Shown here in pieces: positions 16,229-24,335 of a stretch of 64,000 nucleotides of DNA (its first letter is position 1; each line of letters begins with the position of its first letter). The notes beneath the pieces are model-generated. The model did not search any database, had not been told where the DNA came from, and saw only the letters and a list, made by a program, of their open reading frames with translations. A program made the position numbers and the translations under genes. This stretch comes from Pseudoselenomonas ruminantium (GTDB taxonomy: Bacteria > Bacillota > Negativicutes > Selenomonadales > Selenomonadaceae), in contig NZ_FNJQ01000002.1 of assembly GCF_900104055.1 (NCBI RefSeq), forward strand, positions 24,704-88,703. Reading direction: 5' to 3'.

Positions 16229-18490
16229 ATGAATCTGAAAACAGTTACGAAGCGTTCCGGCCATACAGTGCCATACAATCGCGAGAAAATCTATAACGCC
16301 ATTGCCGGCGCCAATAACGACGGCGGTAAAAAAATGACGGAAAAGGATATCGATGAAGTCACCAGCCAGGTGGAGTGGGATATCCAGAACCGCGAAAACG
16401 TCAGCGTGGAAGAAATCCAGGATATCGTTGAACAGGAACTCATGAAATATGACTTCTACGATATCGCCAAGAAATACATCACCTACCGTCAGAAGCATGC
16501 CGAGCGCCGTATCGCGCAGAAACATCTGATGTCCTCTTATAAGGATATCTTCTTTGCCGATGCCGTGGATGTGGACTCCAAGCGCGACAACGCCAATATC
16601 AACACCGATGCTTCCATGGGCATCATGCTGAAGCTGGGCGCCGAAGGGGCCAAGCATTTTGTGGATAACTATGTGCTGACCGATGAATTCCGCGAGGCCG
16701 ACAAGGAGAACTGGATTCATATCCATGACAAGGATTTCTCCCTGATCACCTTCAACTGCTGCCAGATTGACCTGTTGAAGCTCTTCAAGGGCGGCTTCTC
16801 CACGGGGCATGGCTTCCTGCGTGAGCCGAATTCCATCCGCTCCTATGCATCTCTGGCTGCGATTGCCATCCAGTCCAACCAGAATGATATGTTCGGCGGC
16901 CAGTCCATCAATGCCTTCGACTATGCGATGGCTGATGGTGTGCGCAAGTCTTTCCGCAAGGCCGTGATTTCCGAGGCACATAAGGCCTTGATGTACCAGT
17001 TCGACACCCATGATTTCGGTACGGAAAAGGAATTCAAGACGCACTTCAAACCGGCCATGGATTTCGCTGCTTGCAGCTATACGGAATCCCAGGAAGATCC
17101 CCGGGCTGTTGAATCCGTAGAGGCCATCAAGAAGGCGCTGGAAACGGTGCTTAGCGAAACTTACCAGCTGCCCACTGAGGAAGCAGAACGTCTGGCCCGC
17201 AATATTTACCGCATGGCCTGCGCCGATGTGGTGGAGGAAACCCATCAGGCCATGGAAGCGATGATCCACAACTTCAACACGCTCCATAGCCGTGCCGGTG
17301 CGCAGGTGCCCTTCAGCTCCCTGAACTACGGCATGGACACGAGCCCTGAAGGGCGGCTGGCCACCCGTGAGGTGCTCAATGCCATCTGGGCAGGCCTGGG
17401 CAACGGCGAAACGCCGATTTTCCCGATTTCCGTGTTCCAGCTCAAGGCTGGTGTCAACTACAATCCCGAAGATCCAAATTACGACCTGTTCCAGCAGGCC
17501 TGTGAGACCAGTGCCAAGCGCCTGTTCCCGAACTTCGTGAACATCGATGCTCCTTACAATCTCCAGTATTACAAGCCCGGTGACTATAATTCCACCGTGG
17601 CAACCATGGGCTGCCGCACGCGTGTCATGAGCAATGTCAATGGTCCGGAAGAATCCGGAAGCCGCGGCAACTTTGCTTTCACGACGCTGAACCTGCCGAA
17701 ATTTGCCCTCGAAGCCAAAGGCGATATGGACAAATTCTGGCAGCTGCTGGATAAGTACATCGACATCAGCCATGACTACATCCTGGCCCGTCTCGATGTC
17801 ATTGCTGAAAAGCATGTCTACAACTACCCGTTCCTGATGGGGCAGGGTGTCTGGATGGACAGCGAGAAGCTCAAAGCCGACGACAGCATCAAGGACGTGC
17901 TGAAGCATGCTTCCTATTCCATCGGCTTCTGCGGCCTGGCTGAATGCCTCAAGGCCCTGGTCGGCAAACATCACGGCGAAAGTGAAGAAGCCCAGCAGCT
18001 GGGGCTCAAGATCGTGGGCCATATCCGTGAGCGCGTGGATCAGTACACTGCTGACGAGCATATGAACTGGACCTGCTTCGGCACTCCGGCAGAATCCACT
18101 GCCGGCCAGTTCCAGCGTTCCAACCGCAAGACCTACGGCGTGATCGAGGGCATCACGGACCGGGATTACATGACCAACTCCAGCCATGTGCCCGTTTACT
18201 ATCCCATCAAGGCCATCGACAAGATCCGCATCGAAGCGCCTTACCATGCTTTGGAGAATGCCGGCCATATCGCCTATATCGAAATGGACGGCGATCCCAC
18301 GAAGAACGTCAAAGCCTTCGAGCGTCTCGTTCGTGCCATGCACGATGCCGACATGGGTTACTTCTCCATCAACCACCCCGTGGACCGCGATCCTGTCTGC
18401 GGCTATACCGGTTTGATTGAAAACGAATGCCCCCACTGCCACCGCAGGGAAGTAGAGAGCGGCCGCTTCACCATCAAACGCATGAAGTAA
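16229..18490 (+). CDS. nrdD: anaerobic (class III) ribonucleoside triphosphate reductase, C-terminally short
   Basis: Reduces ribonucleotides to deoxyribonucleotides without oxygen. The 753-residue protein has an N-terminal ATP-cone (about 3-95), then the ten-stranded barrel with conserved blocks such as DKDFSLITFNCCQIDL (thiyl Cys region), NDMFGGQSINAFDY and SSLNYGMDTSPEGR. The C-terminus shows the zinc-knuckle stretch VCGYTG..CPHC and then stops at RFTIKRMK. In the NrdD proteins I know, the segment just after this point carries the glycyl-radical motif (RxTGYL type) and about 25 more residues. Here a stop and a terminator follow instead, and no other frame encodes it. No nrdG activase is adjacent. 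Ribosome binding site is weak. Confidence 0.88.
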   Translation: MNLKTVTKRSGHTVPYNREKIYNAIAGANNDGGKKMTEKDIDEVTSQVEWDIQNRENVSVEEIQDIVEQELMKYDFYDIAKKYITYRQKHAERRIAQKHLMSSYKDIFFADAVDVDSKRDNANINTDASMGIMLKLGAEGAKHFVDNYVLTDEFREADKENWIHIHDKDFSLITFNCCQIDLLKLFKGGFSTGHGFLREPNSIRSYASLAAIAIQSNQNDMFGGQSINAFDYAMADGVRKSFRKAVISEAHKALMYQFDTHDFGTEKEFKTHFKPAMDFAACSYTESQEDPRAVESVEAIKKALETVLSETYQLPTEEAERLARNIYRMACADVVEETHQAMEAMIHNFNTLHSRAGAQVPFSSLNYGMDTSPEGRLATREVLNAIWAGLGNGETPIFPISVFQLKAGVNYNPEDPNYDLFQQACETSAKRLFPNFVNIDAPYNLQYYKPGDYNSTVATMGCRTRVMSNVNGPEESGSRGNFAFTTLNLPKFALEAKGDMDKFWQLLDKYIDISHDYILARLDVIAEKHVYNYPFLMGQGVWMDSEKLKADDSIKDVLKHASYSIGFCGLAECLKALVGKHHGESEEAQQLGLKIVGHIRERVDQYTADEHMNWTCFGTPAESTAGQFQRSNRKTYGVIEGITDRDYMTNSSHVPVYYPIKAIDKIRIEAPYHALENAGHIAYIEMDGDPTKNVKAFERLVRAMHDADMGYFSINHPVDRDPVCGYTGLIENECPHCHRREVESGRFTIKRMK

Positions 18491-18504
18491 ATAAGATTTT
18501 CCTG

Positions 18505-18545
18505 ACTGCTCAGTTTATCGGAAAGATAGACTGAGCAGTTTTTAG
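18505..18545 (+). terminator. intrinsic terminator of nrdD
   Basis: ACTGCTCAGT (18505-18514) pairs with ACTGAGCAGT (18530-18539), extended inward by TTATC/GATAG around GGAAA, then five to six T. It begins 15 bases after the nrdD stop. Confidence 0.8.
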
Positions 18546-18581
18546 ATAAATGAAGATAATTTTTTTATTTTATCCGACCTA

Positions 18582-18627
18582 TGGCAAAAATATTCTAATT
18601 GCGCTATAATGTTACACTGTAGTGTAA
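18582..18627 (+). promoter_or_regulatory. promoter and palindromic operator of the HD-domain gene
   Basis: TGGCAA (18582-18587), a 17-base spacer and TATAAT (18605-18610). Directly after the -10 box is the inverted repeat TTACACT-GT-AGTGTAA (18612-18627), which would span the transcription start. A bound repressor there would block initiation. Confidence 0.5.
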
Positions 18628-18648
18628 TATAGTAAGGAAGGCTGTAAA

Positions 18649-19443
18649 GTGAAAGAATTACTAAAGAAAATGCATATCTGGATGGACGAGTACATGCATC
18701 GCTTTGTTACGGATGACGAAGAAGTCATGCAGGGCATCCGGATCAAGATGGAGCATACCGGCTATGTTACGGCTATTGCCCGGGAGCTTGCGCAGCATTT
18801 GCAGCTCAGTGAGCATGATGTGCAGCTGGCGGAAATCATGGGGCTCTTTCATGATGTAGGGCGGTTCCGGCAGTACAGCATCTATAAGACTTTCAATGAT
18901 GCGCAGTCGGAAGACCATGCGGATCTGGGACTGAAGGTGCTGGCCGAGGAAATGCCGTATATGGCCGACCTGTCGGCGGAAGATGCTGAGCTCGTGCGCT
19001 ATGCGATAAAGTATCATAATAAGAAGGAAATCCCCGCTGACGCTGCAGGCAAGAAACTGCTCTTTGCGCGGCTCTTGCGTGATGCGGACAAGCTGGATAT
19101 CTATCGGGTCTTGTCGCCGTTCCTGGACCCGGATAAGGCCGATCAGGCGCCAAAATTCATCCGGGCAGATGCCAGCCAGCTGATCAGTCCGGACTTTATG
19201 GTGGCTTTTAAGGAAGGCCAGCAGGCGGATTATCATATGCTGAAAACTCTGGGGGACCGCAAGTTGGTGCGCCTGTTGTGGGTTTATGATGTGAATTTTG
19301 CCTGGACACTGCAGAAGATGGTGGAACGTGGTTATATCCAGAAGGTTATCGACCATCTGCCGGAGCAGGAAGGCGTTGACGTGGGCGTAAAGCGCATGTG
19401 GAATTATATTGAAGAAAAATGTGCGGCTGCGGATGTAATCTGA
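18649..19443 (+). CDS. HD-domain metal-dependent phosphohydrolase
   Basis: A 264-residue cytosolic protein with the HD signature: His36 (KMEHTGYV), His68-Asp69 ([10 protein letters not shown]) and a later [12 protein letters not shown]. Such domains hydrolyse nucleotides, cyclic nucleotides or other phosphates. The substrate cannot be read from sequence. The N-terminal segment (1-35) is helical and the C-terminus has no added domain. GTG start with AAGGAAGG nine bases upstream. It has its own promoter with a strong palindrome, which suggests specific regulation. Followed 25 bases later by glnS. Confidence 0.8.
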   Translation: MKELLKKMHIWMDEYMHRFVTDDEEVMQGIRIKMEHTGYVTAIARELAQHLQLSEHDVQLAEIMGLFHDVGRFRQYSIYKTFNDAQSEDHADLGLKVLAEEMPYMADLSAEDAELVRYAIKYHNKKEIPADAAGKKLLFARLLRDADKLDIYRVLSPFLDPDKADQAPKFIRADASQLISPDFMVAFKEGQQADYHMLKTLGDRKLVRLLWVYDVNFAWTLQKMVERGYIQKVIDHLPEQEGVDVGVKRMWNYIEEKCAAADVI

Positions 19444-19468
19444 CCGCCTTTTAGAAGGAGAGAATATC

Positions 19469-21145
19469 ATGGCAGAGAATACGACAATCGCCAATAACTT
19501 TGTGCAGAATGCGATTGAGGAAGACCAGAAGAATGGGAAATACACGGAAGGAATCCATACCCGTTTCCCACCTGAACCAAACGGCTATCTGCATATCGGT
19601 CATGCCAAGTCTATTTGCCTGAACTTTGGTCTGGCAGAATACAACCATGGCCTTTGCAACCTGCGTTTTGACGATACGAATCCGACGAAGGAAGACACGG
19701 AATATGTGGACTCCATTCAGGAAGATATTCGCTGGCTGGGCTTCAGCTGGCAGAAGCGCATGTTCTATGCGTCCGATTACTTCGACAAACTTTATGACTA
19801 TGCCGTGGAGCTCATCAAAAAAGGTCTGGCCTATGTGGATGATTTGACGGCTGAGCAGATCAAGGAATACCGCGGCACGCTGACCGAGCCGGGCAAGGAA
19901 AGCCCTTACCGCAACCGCAGCGTGGAGGAAAACCTCGACTTGTTCGCCCGCATGAAGGCCGGGGAATTTGCCGATGGGGAAAAGGTGCTGCGCGCCAAGA
20001 TTGATATGGCTTCGCCGAATATGGTGATGCGCGATACGGTCATCTACCGCATTGCCCATGCGCATCATCATCGCACGGGAGACAAATGGTGCATCTATCC
20101 GATGTATGACTTTGCGCATCCGCTGTCCGATGCCATCGAGGGCATCACGCATTCCGTCTGCACGTTGGAGTTCGAGGAACATCGTCCGTTCTATGACTGG
20201 CTGCTGGAAAATCTGGACTTTGATGTGAACACGCGTCCCCGTCAGATCGAGTTTGCCCGCCTGAACCTCACGAACACCGTGACGAGCAAGCGCAAACTGC
20301 GTCAGCTCGTGGAAGAGGGGCATGTGCGCGGTTGGGACGATCCCCGTATGCCGACCATCTCCGGCTTGCGCCGCCGCGGCTTCACGCCGGCAGCCCTGCG
20401 CAAGTTCTGTGAGGAAATCGGTGTGGCCAAGGGCAACAGCCTCGTGGATGTCGCGATGCTGGAATCCTGCGTGCGCGCGGACCTCAACGAAAATGCGGAC
20501 CGCATCATGGCGGTACTGCGCCCGCTGAAGGTCGTGATCACGAACTATCCGGAGGATCAGGAAGAGTGGCTGCTGGCAGACAACAATCCGATTCATGGCG
20601 GCCATCGCTTCGTACCGTTCTCCCGTGAGCTCTATATCGAGCAGGATGATTTCATGGAAGAGGCACCGAAGAAGTTCTTCCGTCTGAAGCCGGGTGGGGA
20701 AGTGCGTCTCAAGCATGCTTACATCATCAAATGTGAGGAAGTCATCAAAGATGAAGCCGGCAATGTGGTGGAACTGCGCTGCACGGCTGACCTCGAATCC
20801 AAGACCGGCGGTGCTACGGCCGGCCGCAAGATCAAAGGTACCATCCATTGGGTAGCCGCCAAGACGGCTGTGCCCGCCGAAGTACGGCTCTATGATTATT
20901 TGCTGGAAACCGATGAGAACGGGAACCTGCCCGCTGACTTTATCGGTGCTCTCAATAAAAATTCCTTGGAAGTCATTGAAAATGCCTTAGTGGAACCCAG
21001 CGTGAAGCTGCAGGCAGCAGGCAAGCATTATCAGTTCCTGCGCACAGGCTATTTCGTGATTGACCCGGATACCACGCCGGACAAGCTGGTTTTCAACCGC
21101 GTGGTCGGCCTCAAAGATACCTGGGCTAAGGAAAAGAACAAATAA
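19469..21145 (+). CDS. glnS: glutaminyl-tRNA synthetase
   Basis: Charges tRNA-Gln directly. The 558-residue class I enzyme has [13 protein letters not shown] (HIGH) near residue 40 and the KMSKS-like [18 protein letters not shown] near 270, then the two beta-barrel anticodon-binding domains. The motif [14 protein letters not shown] with direct Pro-Glu-Pro spacing distinguishes GlnRS from the nondiscriminating GluRS. Many Firmicutes make Gln-tRNA through GatCAB, so a GlnRS is informative about lineage. Strong AGAAGGAGAG ribosome binding site. Confidence 0.93.
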   Translation: MAENTTIANNFVQNAIEEDQKNGKYTEGIHTRFPPEPNGYLHIGHAKSICLNFGLAEYNHGLCNLRFDDTNPTKEDTEYVDSIQEDIRWLGFSWQKRMFYASDYFDKLYDYAVELIKKGLAYVDDLTAEQIKEYRGTLTEPGKESPYRNRSVEENLDLFARMKAGEFADGEKVLRAKIDMASPNMVMRDTVIYRIAHAHHHRTGDKWCIYPMYDFAHPLSDAIEGITHSVCTLEFEEHRPFYDWLLENLDFDVNTRPRQIEFARLNLTNTVTSKRKLRQLVEEGHVRGWDDPRMPTISGLRRRGFTPAALRKFCEEIGVAKGNSLVDVAMLESCVRADLNENADRIMAVLRPLKVVITNYPEDQEEWLLADNNPIHGGHRFVPFSRELYIEQDDFMEEAPKKFFRLKPGGEVRLKHAYIIKCEEVIKDEAGNVVELRCTADLESKTGGATAGRKIKGTIHWVAAKTAVPAEVRLYDYLLETDENGNLPADFIGALNKNSLEVIENALVEPSVKLQAAGKHYQFLRTGYFVIDPDTTPDKLVFNRVVGLKDTWAKEKNK

Positions 21146-21172
21146 TCCTACAGAGAAAGAAGTGAAGATACT

Positions 21173-22456
21173 TTGGAAAGCAGTACAATGATTGCAATCG
21201 TTATCTTCGTGGCAGCTTATGCCCTGATTATCTCCGAGAAGGTACACCGTACCATCGTGGGTATCTTTGGCGCCATGCTGATGATCCTCTTCGGCATCAT
21301 CAGCCAGGAGACGGCAATCCATCACATTGACTTTAATACATTGGGCCTGCTGATGGGCATGATGATTATCGTCAATATCACGAGTGAAACGGGCCTGTTC
21401 AATTTCCTGGCCATCTGGGCGGCCAAGAAAGTCAAGGCCAAGCCGGTAGCCCTGCTGGTGGCTTTGTCCGCCATCACGGCTGTATGCTCGGCCTTGCTCG
21501 ATAACGTGACCACGGTGCTTCTCACCGTGCCCATCACGTTCAGCATCACATCGCAGCTGAAAGTAGATGTGAAGCCCTATCTGATGGCGCAGATCATTTC
21601 CTCCAATATCGGCGGTACGGCTACCCTTATCGGTGACCCGCCGAACATCATGATCGGCAGTGCCGTGGGGCTGAGCTTTATGGATTTTCTCCAGAACATG
21701 ACGCTGGTATCCGTGGTCATCTTCATCGTGGTGCAGGCGGTGCTCGTGGCAATCTATGGCAGTAAGCTCAAGACTACGCCGGAGCTGCAGGATAAGGTCA
21801 TGCGGCTCAATGCCAAGAGCCAGATTGCGGACAAGGCGCTGCTGAAAAAATGCCTGGCCGTTATCTTCTTCACCATCACCCTGTTCACTTTGCATGGTGC
21901 CCTGGGGCTCGAAACGGCTACGGCAGCTCTTACTGGTGCGGGCCTGCTGCTGCTGATTACTTACACGCGCAATGAGGCTATGATTGCCAAGGTGCTCTCC
22001 AAGGTAGAGTGGCTGGCCATCTTCTTCTTTGCCGGTCTGTTCGTGCTGGTTGGCGCGCTGGTGGAGACAGGCGTCATCAAGGCGATGGCGGCAGAGGCAC
22101 TGACTGTGACCAATGGCAATGTGCCCATGACGGCGATGTTGATTCTTTGGATGAGTGCTTTCGCTTCGGCCTTTATCGATAACATTCCTTTTGTGGCTAC
22201 GTTGATTCCGTTGATTCAGGATATGGGGCAGATGGGCCTTAGCAACCTCGAACCCATGTGGTGGAGTTTGGCATTGGGCGCCTGCTTGGGCGGCAATGGT
22301 ACCCTGATCGGTGCTTCCGCTAACGTTGTCGTGGCTTCTTTGGCCGCACAGCATGGCAAGCAGATCTCCTTCATCGGCTTTATGAAGGTTGCCTTCCCGG
22401 TGATGATCCTGACCATTATCCTGGCCAATATCTACATCTGGATCTGGCATCTGTAA
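21173..22456 (+). CDS. ArsB/NhaD-superfamily anion or sodium transporter
   Basis: A 427-residue integral membrane protein with about 10-12 helices. Family signatures include LLGMMI-type first-half helices, ALLDNVTTVLLTVPITF and NIGGTATLIGDPPNIMIGSA, and the second-half repeat AFIDNIPFVATLIPL and GGNGTLIGASANVV. These paired DN and GG motifs are typical of the CitMHS/ArsB_NhaD group, which moves arsenite, sodium/proton or dicarboxylates. No arsR or arsC is near, so arsenite export is not implied. The TTG start at 21173 is preceded by an AGAAAGAAGTGA stretch. Confidence 0.82.
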   Translation: MESSTMIAIVIFVAAYALIISEKVHRTIVGIFGAMLMILFGIISQETAIHHIDFNTLGLLMGMMIIVNITSETGLFNFLAIWAAKKVKAKPVALLVALSAITAVCSALLDNVTTVLLTVPITFSITSQLKVDVKPYLMAQIISSNIGGTATLIGDPPNIMIGSAVGLSFMDFLQNMTLVSVVIFIVVQAVLVAIYGSKLKTTPELQDKVMRLNAKSQIADKALLKKCLAVIFFTITLFTLHGALGLETATAALTGAGLLLLITYTRNEAMIAKVLSKVEWLAIFFFAGLFVLVGALVETGVIKAMAAEALTVTNGNVPMTAMLILWMSAFASAFIDNIPFVATLIPLIQDMGQMGLSNLEPMWWSLALGACLGGNGTLIGASANVVVASLAAQHGKQISFIGFMKVAFPVMILTIILANIYIWIWHL

Positions 22457-22484
22457 TCTTTTGGAAAAAAATTAAAAAAAGCCC

Positions 22485-22513
22485 TTTACAAGGTGCGTCC
22501 AATGTAGTATTAT
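22485..22513 (+). promoter_or_regulatory. promoter of tRNA-Pro
   Basis: TTTACA (22485-22490), a 17-base spacer and TATTAT (22508-22513), ten bases before the tRNA. Confidence 0.5.
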
Positions 22514-22523
22514 ATTACTTGTT

Positions 22524-22600
22524 CGGGACGTAGCGCAGTTTGGTAGCGCGCTTCCTTGGGGTGGAAGAGGTCGTGGGTTCAAATCCCGTCGTTCCGACCA
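22524..22600 (+). tRNA. tRNA-Pro (anticodon GGG)
   Basis: A 77-base cloverleaf with the CCA end encoded. The acceptor is CGGGACG with CGTTCCG, the D stem is GCGC/GCGC, and the anticodon arm is CTTCC-TTGGGGT-GGAAG with anticodon GGG. The T loop is TTCAAAT. A terminator follows at 22614. Confidence 0.93.
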
Positions 22601-22613
22601 TTTAGTAAATTCG

Positions 22614-22646
22614 AGAGCTGTTCTTTGGAACAGCTCTTTTCTTTTA
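22614..22646 (+). terminator. intrinsic terminator after tRNA-Pro
   Basis: AGAGCTGTTC pairs with GAACAGCTCT around a TTTG loop, followed by TTTCTTTT. It lies between the tRNA and the ABC-F gene. Confidence 0.75.
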
Positions 22647-22672
22647 ATGAATCAGGTAAGGAGAAAGCATCA

Positions 22673-24229
22673 ATGAGTATTTTGAACGTTTCCCATTTAT
22701 CCCACAGCTATGGCGGCCGGGAGATTTTTGAGGACGTTAGTTTCCGTCTGCTGAAGGGCGAGCATGTAGCGCTCGTCGGGGCCAATGGTGAGGGCAAGTC
22801 CACGTTTCTTTCCATTATCACCGGTCAGTTGACGCCGGATGCCGGTACCGTTGAATGGGCGCGCCGGGTGAAGGTAGGTTACTTAGACCAGCATGCGGTC
22901 CTGAAACCGGGCATGACCATCCGTGATACCCTGCGCACGGCCTTTGATGATATGGTGAAGGCGGAGCAGGAAATGCTGGCAGCCTACGACAAGATGGGGG
23001 ATGCCACGCCGGAGGAAATGGATGCGCTGATGCGGGATGTGGGCGATATCCAGGATATGCTCGAGGCTGGCAGCTACTATACCATTGATGCGCGCATCGA
23101 GGAAGTGGCCGGCGGTTTGGGGCTTAGGGATATTGGCCTCGATAAACAGGTGGATGAACTCTCCGGCGGTCAGCGCACAAAGGTCCTGCTGACGAAGCTG
23201 CTGCTGCAGAACCCTGAGATCTTGATTCTCGACGAGCCCACCAACTATCTGGACGTGGAGCATATCAACTGGCTCCGGAATTATCTTGTGAACTATGAGA
23301 ATGCATTTATCCTCGTGTCCCATGACGTGCCGTTCCTCAATGCCGTGACCAACGTGATCTATCATGTGGACAATCTGCATCTCGACCGCTATACGGGCAG
23401 CTATGAGAAGTTTGAGGAAATGGCAGCCCTAAAGCGCCGTCAGGAAGAAGCAGCCTACGAGCGCCAGCAGGCGGAAATCAAGAAGGAGCAGGACTTTATC
23501 CAGCGCAACAAGGCAAGAGTGGCTACCCGCGGCATGGCCAACAGCCGCCAGAAGAAGCTGGACAAGATGGAAGTGCTCACGAAGCGTCAGGAGAAGCCGA
23601 AACCGCATTTCAACTTCCAGTCTGACCGCACGCCTTCCCGTTTCGTGATTGAAGCCAAACGCCTGGTGCTGGGCTATGATACGGCGCTCACGAGCCCTGT
23701 GGATATCCAGATCGAGCGCGGCAAGAAGATTGCCATCCGCGGTACGAATGGTCTGGGTAAGTCCACCCTGCTCAAGACGCTGCTCGGGATGATCAAGCCT
23801 ATCAGCGGCAAGATTGAGCAGGGCGAGTTTGTCAGCGTGGGCTACTTCGAACAGGAGAGCGCTGCAGGCAATCAGAACACGGCCCTGGAAGAAGTTTGGC
23901 AGGAATATCCCGGCATGACCAATTTTGAAGTGCGGGCGGCGCTGGCTTCCTGTGGCCTGACCAATGACCATATCACGACCAAGATGCTGGCCCTGTCGGG
24001 CGGTGAGGCAGCCAAGGTGCGTCTCTGCAAGATCATGCAGAAGCCCGTGAACCTGCTGGTGCTGGACGAGCCGACCAACCATCTGGATGTGGAGGCCAAG
24101 AAGGAACTCAAGCGCGCCATCAAGGAATACAAGGGCACTGTACTTCTCGTTTCCCATGAACCGGATTTCTACGAGGATTTCGTGGATTCGGTCTGGAATA
24201 TCGAGCGCTGGACGACGAAAATTATTTGA
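22673..24229 (+). CDS. ABC-F family ATP-binding protein
   Basis: A 518-residue soluble protein with two ABC domains and no membrane part. Domain 1 has GANGEGKS, LSGGQRTKVLL and LILDEPTNYLD. Domain 2 has GTNGLGKS, LSGGEAAKVRL and LLVLDEPTNHLD. Between them is the charged linker (about 240-320, including RNKARVATRGMANSRQKK) that reaches the ribosomal P/E site in ABC-F factors. Its size and linker fit the YkpA/YbiT-like translation-factor branch better than the antibiotic-resistance branch, but this cannot be settled by eye. Start ATG 22673 has TAAGGAG nine bases upstream. Confidence 0.88.
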   Translation: MSILNVSHLSHSYGGREIFEDVSFRLLKGEHVALVGANGEGKSTFLSIITGQLTPDAGTVEWARRVKVGYLDQHAVLKPGMTIRDTLRTAFDDMVKAEQEMLAAYDKMGDATPEEMDALMRDVGDIQDMLEAGSYYTIDARIEEVAGGLGLRDIGLDKQVDELSGGQRTKVLLTKLLLQNPEILILDEPTNYLDVEHINWLRNYLVNYENAFILVSHDVPFLNAVTNVIYHVDNLHLDRYTGSYEKFEEMAALKRRQEEAAYERQQAEIKKEQDFIQRNKARVATRGMANSRQKKLDKMEVLTKRQEKPKPHFNFQSDRTPSRFVIEAKRLVLGYDTALTSPVDIQIERGKKIAIRGTNGLGKSTLLKTLLGMIKPISGKIEQGEFVSVGYFEQESAAGNQNTALEEVWQEYPGMTNFEVRAALASCGLTNDHITTKMLALSGGEAAKVRLCKIMQKPVNLLVLDEPTNHLDVEAKKELKRAIKEYKGTVLLVSHEPDFYEDFVDSVWNIERWTTKII

Positions 24230-24262
24230 TTATAGTGGCCTGTGACACAGCAGGAAAAAATA

Positions 24263-24309
24263 CGCTGATAGAGAATTTACACAGTAGAGATTCCTATCAG
24301 CGATTTTTT
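24263..24309 (+). terminator. intrinsic terminator of the ABC-F gene
   Basis: CGCTGATAG (24263-24271) pairs with CTATCAGCG (24294-24302) across a 22-base loop, then ATTTTTTG. Confidence 0.7.
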
Positions 24310-24335
24310 GTGCCCAAACAAGGACGGTGGAAAAG

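Noticed and set aside
16082..18442. A 786-codon open frame on the minus strand
   Set aside because: It is antisense to nrdD, which has clear family motifs, a promoter and operators. The antisense product is His/Gly/Val-rich without any motif, as expected from codon mirror effects.
19451..22450. Two long minus-strand open frames opposite glnS and the anion transporter
   Set aside because: Both mirror well-supported genes and their products look like low-complexity His/Gln/Arg-rich shadows.
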